A stretch of DNA of 10,041 nt from an uncultured Clostridia bacterium (lineage in GTDB: Bacteria > Bacillota > Clostridia > Lachnospirales > Lachnospiraceae): the NCBI GenBank assembly GCA_947304065.1, contig CAMZAI010000100.1, forward strand, positions 1 to 10,041, read 5' to 3'. The notes below the pieces were generated by a model that was given only the letters and a program-made list of their open reading frames with translations, was not told the origin of the DNA and did no database searches. Each line of letters starts with the position of its first letter. The stretch's first letter is position 1. The position numbers were made by a program, and so were the translations under genes. Positions 6,866 to 10,041 of this stretch are shown piece after piece.

Positions 6866-8466
6866 AAAAAGCCTTTATTGCCATCCTGCTGCTGTGCATC
6901 CTGCTTCTTCCCGGCTGCCACGGAACGCGCGAGCGCAATGAATTCACGCTTCCGGACGAGTTCGACACCTCGCGCGATTACGAGATCACCTTCTGGGCGA
7001 AGAACGATACGAACAAGACCCAGACCGACATTTACGCGAAGGCGATCGAGGATTTTGAGGCACTTTATCCGAACATTCACGTTACGATCCGCCTCTACAC
7101 CGATTACGGCAGGATCTACAACGACGTCATCACCAATATTTCCACGAACACCACGCCGAATGTGTGCATCACCTATCCCGACCACATCGCGACTTATCTG
7201 ACCGGTGAAAATACCGTCGTTCCGCTCGATGCGGTCATGGACGATAAGAAATACGGTCTCGGCGGCAGCGAGGTTAATTTCGACGCGCCCAAGCGCAAAG
7301 AAATAGTTGAGAAGTTCCTCGGTGAATGCAGGATCGGCGACCATTATTACGCGCTTCCCTACATGCGCTCGACCGAGGCCTGCTATATCAACAAGACCTA
7401 TGTCGAAGCGCTCGGCTATACAGTTCCCGACGAGCTGACCTGGGACTTTGTCTGGGAGGTTTCCGACGCGGCGACCGCTAAAAACGCCGACGGCACCTAT
7501 AAGGTCAACGGCCAGAACGTCATGATACCCTTCATCTATAAGTCCACCGACAATATGATGATCCAGTATCTGGCCCAGAAGAACGCCGGCTACACGACCG
7601 CGGACGGCGATATCCTGATATTCAACGACACCGCTTTCGATTTCCTTTACGAGATCAAGCGTCATGTTGAAAAGGGCGCGTTCTCGACCTTCAAGATCTC
7701 CAGCTATCCCGCCAATTTCCTGAATGCCGGACAGTGCATCTTCGCTATCGACTCCACCGCGGGCTCGACCTGGATGGGCTCAAACGCTCCGCTCTCGGAT
7801 ATTGCCGAGGATATGTTCGTTGATTTCGAGACAGTCGTACGCACGATCCCCCAGTGCGATCCCTCAAATCCGAAGATGATCTCGCAGGGTCCTTCCATCT
7901 GCATTTTCAATAAAGAGGACACACAGGAAGTTCTCGCATCCTGGCTCTTTGCGCAGTATATGCTGACAAACGAAGTGCAGACTGCCTATGCCGAGACCGA
8001 AGGCTATGTTCCGGTCACCACGAAGGCGCAGGAAAGCCCCGAATATCTCGACTACCTCTCCCGTGCGGGCGAGGACAACAAGGTCTATTACGACATAAAG
8101 CTCCTTGCGACTCAGCTCCTTCTGGACAATATCGAGAACACCTTCGTAACGCCTGTGTTCAACGGTTCCGCCTCCGTCCGCGACGCAGCGGGCCAGATGA
8201 TCGAGAACGTTGCGAAGTCCGTCCGCAGAAAGGAAACCGTCGACGCGGCGTACATGGAAAAGCTCGAAAAAGATATCAGCTCCCTCTACAGGCTTGACCG
8301 CCTCGGCCCGTCTTCCGGTGAAGGAGAAGGGTCGTCATCCGGCACTTCGGGCGAGCTGCCCGCAGCCTCAAAGGCTCTCCTCATCACGCTCTGCGCGGTA
8401 TGGATATTGCTTGCGGGATACGGCGTTTACACCGTGCTCGGAAGGCTCAAAAAGAAAAAAGATTGA
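6862..8466 (+). CDS. Lipoprotein solute-binding protein of the sugar ABC importer, with extra C-terminal membrane anchor
   Basis: A 534-residue extracellular binding protein (family 1, UgpB-like) that captures the substrate and delivers it to the two upstream permeases. Residues 1-18 are a lipoprotein signal peptide ending LLLPG before Cys19. The mature body starts with an EITFWAKND strand, and has VPLDAVMDD and the LPYMRSTEACYINK block that resembles the P-x-x-x-S-T-x-x-x-Y-Y-N-K region of UgpB-like proteins. Oddly, after about residue 480 there is a Ser/Gly/Glu linker, then LPAAS (499-503), a hydrophobic helix (about 505-526) and RLKKKKD at the end. The start at 6862 is chosen over upstream in-frame codons because GAGGAGGT (6845-6852) and the signal peptide follow from it. 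It overlaps the MalG-type gene by 4 bp. Being last in the operon is unusual, as binding proteins are often first. Confidence 0.94.
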   Translation: MKKAFIAILLLCILLLPGCHGTRERNEFTLPDEFDTSRDYEITFWAKNDTNKTQTDIYAKAIEDFEALYPNIHVTIRLYTDYGRIYNDVITNISTNTTPNVCITYPDHIATYLTGENTVVPLDAVMDDKKYGLGGSEVNFDAPKRKEIVEKFLGECRIGDHYYALPYMRSTEACYINKTYVEALGYTVPDELTWDFVWEVSDAATAKNADGTYKVNGQNVMIPFIYKSTDNMMIQYLAQKNAGYTTADGDILIFNDTAFDFLYEIKRHVEKGAFSTFKISSYPANFLNAGQCIFAIDSTAGSTWMGSNAPLSDIAEDMFVDFETVVRTIPQCDPSNPKMISQGPSICIFNKEDTQEVLASWLFAQYMLTNEVQTAYAETEGYVPVTTKAQESPEYLDYLSRAGEDNKVYYDIKLLATQLLLDNIENTFVTPVFNGSASVRDAAGQMIENVAKSVRRKETVDAAYMEKLEKDISSLYRLDRLGPSSGEGEGSSSGTSGELPAASKALLITLCAVWILLAGYGVYTVLGRLKKKKD

Positions 8467-8490
8467 TTATTTGACGTTTTAGGCTATAAT
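8463..8490 (+). promoter_or_regulatory. Likely promoter of the repeat lipoprotein gene
   Basis: A perfect TATAAT (8485-8490) lies 16 bases after TTGATT (8463-8468), which matches four of six -35 consensus bases and overlaps the stop codon of the binding-protein gene. Transcription would start near 8497, giving a leader of about 53 nt. This implies that the last gene can be expressed independently of the transporter operon, although no terminator separates them and read-through is possible. Confidence 0.6.
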
Positions 8491-8504
8491 AATCTCCGTA
8501 GTTC

Positions 8505-8525
8505 CGGCCCGCCTTTTGCGGACCG
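8505..8525 (+). other. Possible leader hairpin upstream of the repeat lipoprotein
   Basis: CGGCCCGC (8505-8512) can pair with GCGGACCG (8518-8525) around a five-base loop CTTTT, with one C-A mismatch. It lies inside the predicted 5' leader, about ten bases before the ribosome binding site. No T-run follows, so it is not an intrinsic terminator. It might protect the mRNA 5' end or be left over from a terminator of the transporter operon; chance is also possible. Confidence 0.3.
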
Positions 8526-8549
8526 TGTATATGAAAAGGAGAGATGTAT

Positions 8550-10041
8550 ATGAAAAAGATCATTGTAATGCTCCTTGTCCTTGCCATGGTATTAAGCCTT
8601 GCAGCATGCGGCAAGAAGGAAGAGCCTTCGGGTGGAGATAACACTGCTGCTCCCACTACCGCAGGTTCGACAACAGAAACAAGCACACCTGCCCCGGCAG
8701 CGACCGACGAGCCCGCAAAGCCCGACACAACTGCCGATGACCCTTCAAAGAAGGGCGAGGGCGTTATGACCTACGCTGAGTACGCTGCGGCTGCATTCGA
8801 CACACAGGTTGTTGTAGAGACTTATGTTCAGGCAAAGCAGAGCTGGTGGGACAACAAGGCTACCGTTTACACACAGGATGCTGACGGTGCTTACTTCCTT
8901 TACAGCATGGCATGCTCACAGGAAGATTTCGACAAGCTCGTTCCCGGTACCAAGATCAAGGTTACAGGCTACAAGTCACAGTGGTCGGGCGAAGTTGAGA
9001 TCACAGACGCTACCTTCGAGATCGAAGAGGGCAGCTTCATCGCTGCTCCCGTTGACGTAACTTCCGCTCTCGGAACCGATGCCCTGATCGACAGCCAGAA
9101 CATGTTCGTTGCTTTCAAAAACCTCAAGATCGAGGCTCAGGCAGACGGCAGCGCATACCTCTACTCATGGGACGGCTCGGGTTCACACGATTCCAACAGC
9201 GACCTTTACTTCAACGTTTCGGTCGGCGGCAATACCTATTCCTTCACCGTTGAGTCTTATCTCTGCGACAATACCACCGATGTTTACAAGGCTGTTGAGA
9301 ACCTCAAGGTCGGCGATATCATCGACGCAGAGGGCTTCCTCTACTGGTACAACGGAGTTAATCCTCACATCACCAAGATCACCGTTACCGGTCATGATGA
9401 TTCCGCAGCAGCTTCCACAGGCAAGAGCGAAGGCGTTATGACTTATGCCGAGTACGCTGCAGCCGAGTTTGATACACCCGTTGTTGTAGAGACCTACGTT
9501 CAAGCTAAGCAGAGCTGGTGGGACAACAAGGCTACCGTTTACACACAGGATGAGGACGGCGCTTACTTCCTTTACAGCATGGCCTGCTCACAGGAAGATT
9601 TCGAGAAGCTCGTTCCCGGAACCAAGATCAAGGTTACAGGCTACAAGTCACAGTGGTCGGGCGAAGTTGAGATCACAGACGCTACCTTCGAGATCGAAGA
9701 GGGCAGCTTCATCGCTGCTCCCGTTGACGTAACCGCAGAGCTCGGCACGGACGCTCTGATCGAGAAGCAGAATCAGCTCGTTGTATTCAAGGATCTCACC
9801 GTTGAGGCTCAGGCTGACGGCAGCGCATTCCTTTACAACTGGGACGGTTCGGGTTCACACGATTCCAACAGCGACCTTTACTTCAGCGTTTCGGTTAACG
9901 GCCAGACTTACACCTTCACCGTTGAGTCGTATCTTACCGGCAACGACACCGAGGTTTACAAGGCTGTTGAGAGCCTCAAGGTAGGCGACAAGATCGACGC
10001 CGAGGGCTTCCTCTACTGGTACAACGGAGTTAATCCTCACA
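8550..10041 (+). CDS. Repeat lipoprotein with tandem double OB-fold-like units (3' end beyond window)
   Basis: At least 497 residues, running off the window end. Residues 1-19 are a signal peptide with lipobox LAA before Cys20, followed by GKKEE and a Thr/Pro/Ala/Glu-rich linker (about 27-68), so the protein should project from the outer membrane face. From Glu70 the protein consists of 224-residue units: the first complete, the second cut off by the window edge after 204 residues. Each unit seems to hold two beta-rich domains. The first has VVVETYVQAKQSWW and LVPGTKIKVTGYKSQWSGEVEI; the second has NLKVGDIIDAEGFLYWYNG. The strand-turn pattern (V-G-x-x-I/V-x-V/A-x-G followed by an aromatic Y/W-N/S-G) is like the OB-fold domains of YhcR-type extracellular proteins. 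AAGGAGA (8536-8542) precedes the ATG. Function is unknown; conserved aromatics (SWWDN, QWSG, WDGSGSH, YWYNG) could bind a glycan or nucleic acid, which is inference. Confidence 0.9.
   Translation, partial: MKKIIVMLLVLAMVLSLAACGKKEEPSGGDNTAAPTTAGSTTETSTPAPAATDEPAKPDTTADDPSKKGEGVMTYAEYAAAAFDTQVVVETYVQAKQSWWDNKATVYTQDADGAYFLYSMACSQEDFDKLVPGTKIKVTGYKSQWSGEVEITDATFEIEEGSFIAAPVDVTSALGTDALIDSQNMFVAFKNLKIEAQADGSAYLYSWDGSGSHDSNSDLYFNVSVGGNTYSFTVESYLCDNTTDVYKAVENLKVGDIIDAEGFLYWYNGVNPHITKITVTGHDDSAAASTGKSEGVMTYAEYAAAEFDTPVVVETYVQAKQSWWDNKATVYTQDEDGAYFLYSMACSQEDFEKLVPGTKIKVTGYKSQWSGEVEITDATFEIEEGSFIAAPVDVTAELGTDALIEKQNQLVVFKDLTVEAQADGSAFLYNWDGSGSHDSNSDLYFSVSVNGQTYTFTVESYLTGNDTEVYKAVESLKVGDKIDAEGFLYWYNGVNPH
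8757..9428 (+). repeat. Tandem protein-coding repeat, unit 1 (672 bp)
   Basis: First full copy of the 672-bp (224-codon) unit, beginning at EGVMTYAEYA. Landmark sequences recur exactly 672 bases later throughout (ATG at 8766 and 9438; AACGGAGTTA at 9351 and 10023), so no indels separate the copies across the visible length. The last 20 or so residues include a Ser/Ala/Asp-rich linker into unit 2. Confidence 0.95.
8949..9061 (+). repeat. 113-bp exact direct repeat, copy 1
   Basis: This tract is base-for-base identical to 9621-9733, including all synonymous positions. It encodes TKIKVTGYKSQWSGEV and onward to the VDV segment at the end of the first OB-like domain. It is bounded by synonymous mismatches (GGT/GGA before, ACT/ACC after). 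Confidence 0.95.
9429..10041 (+). repeat. Tandem protein-coding repeat, unit 2 (incomplete at window edge)
   Basis: Second copy, 613 of 672 bases visible. My hand alignment of the 204 shared residues finds 26 differences (about 87% identity). They are unevenly spread: four in the first 102 residues and 22 in the next 102. Whether a third unit follows lies outside the window. Confidence 0.93.
9621..9733 (+). repeat. 113-bp exact direct repeat, copy 2
   Basis: Identical partner of 8949-9061, offset by 672 bases, within unit 2 of the repeat lipoprotein. Confidence 0.95.

Noticed and set aside
6691..7665. Long antisense frame (324 codons) opposite the permease end and binding protein
   Set aside because: No ribosome binding site or recognisable family; it is a by-product of the GC-rich codon pattern of the sense genes. 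The same applies to the antisense frame at 5359-5997.
8471..8490. TTGACG (8471-8476) as -35 for the TATAAT at 8485
   Set aside because: The spacer is only eight bases; TTGATT at 8463 with a 16-base spacer is a better partner.
8757..10041. Direct repeats as a CRISPR array or mobile element
   Set aside because: The repeats are in-frame protein-coding units of 672 bp without spacers, terminal inverted repeats or transposase.

Overview
The window looks like a chromosomal segment from a Gram-positive anaerobe of the class Clostridia, plausibly Lachnospiraceae or a relative. The reasons are strong AGGAGG-type ribosome binding sites, three lipobox lipoproteins, a moderately high GC content with GAG/ATC/CTC-rich codon use, and protein styles typical of that group. 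This placement is inference; the window holds no rRNA or other marker.

Layout. Positions 1-3850 are a leftward operon read from 3850 down: alanine racemase (alr, 2678-3850), a PfkB-family sugar/nucleoside kinase (1687-2622) and a large lipoprotein with Asp/Asn-Asp-Gly motifs (1658 down to the window edge, C-terminus missing). A 141-bp AT-rich gap (3851-3991) holds two divergent promoters, each with an extended -10. Rightward from 3992 is a complete four-gene CUT1-type carbohydrate ABC importer: ATPase (3992-5092), two permeases (5089-5976 and 5990-6865) and a lipoprotein substrate-binding protein (6862-8466). Two junctions are 4-bp ATGA overlaps, so the four genes are almost certainly one transcript. 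After an 83-bp gap with its own likely promoter, a second surface lipoprotein (8550 to the window edge) begins. It is built from 224-residue tandem units, each apparently two OB-fold-like domains.

How it works together. The transporter is self-contained: lipoprotein receptor, two-permease channel and a dedicated ATPase. No glycosidase, sugar kinase or regulator sits in the transporter operon, so the substrate cannot be named; the receptor resembles the UgpB/oligosaccharide-binding family. Alanine racemase supplies D-alanine for the cell wall. Its kinase and lipoprotein neighbours are co-transcribed, but no shared pathway is evident.

Most notable points: the substrate-binding protein carries both an N-terminal lipobox and a C-terminal Ser/Gly linker, membrane helix and Lys-rich tail, which is unusual for this family. 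The last gene has an exact 672-bp duplication period, with a 113-bp identical tract and sharply uneven divergence, suggesting recent duplication or gene conversion. There is no CRISPR array, tRNA, rRNA or insertion sequence, and no non-coding stretch longer than 141 bp. I see no evidence of a wholly new defence or mobile system.
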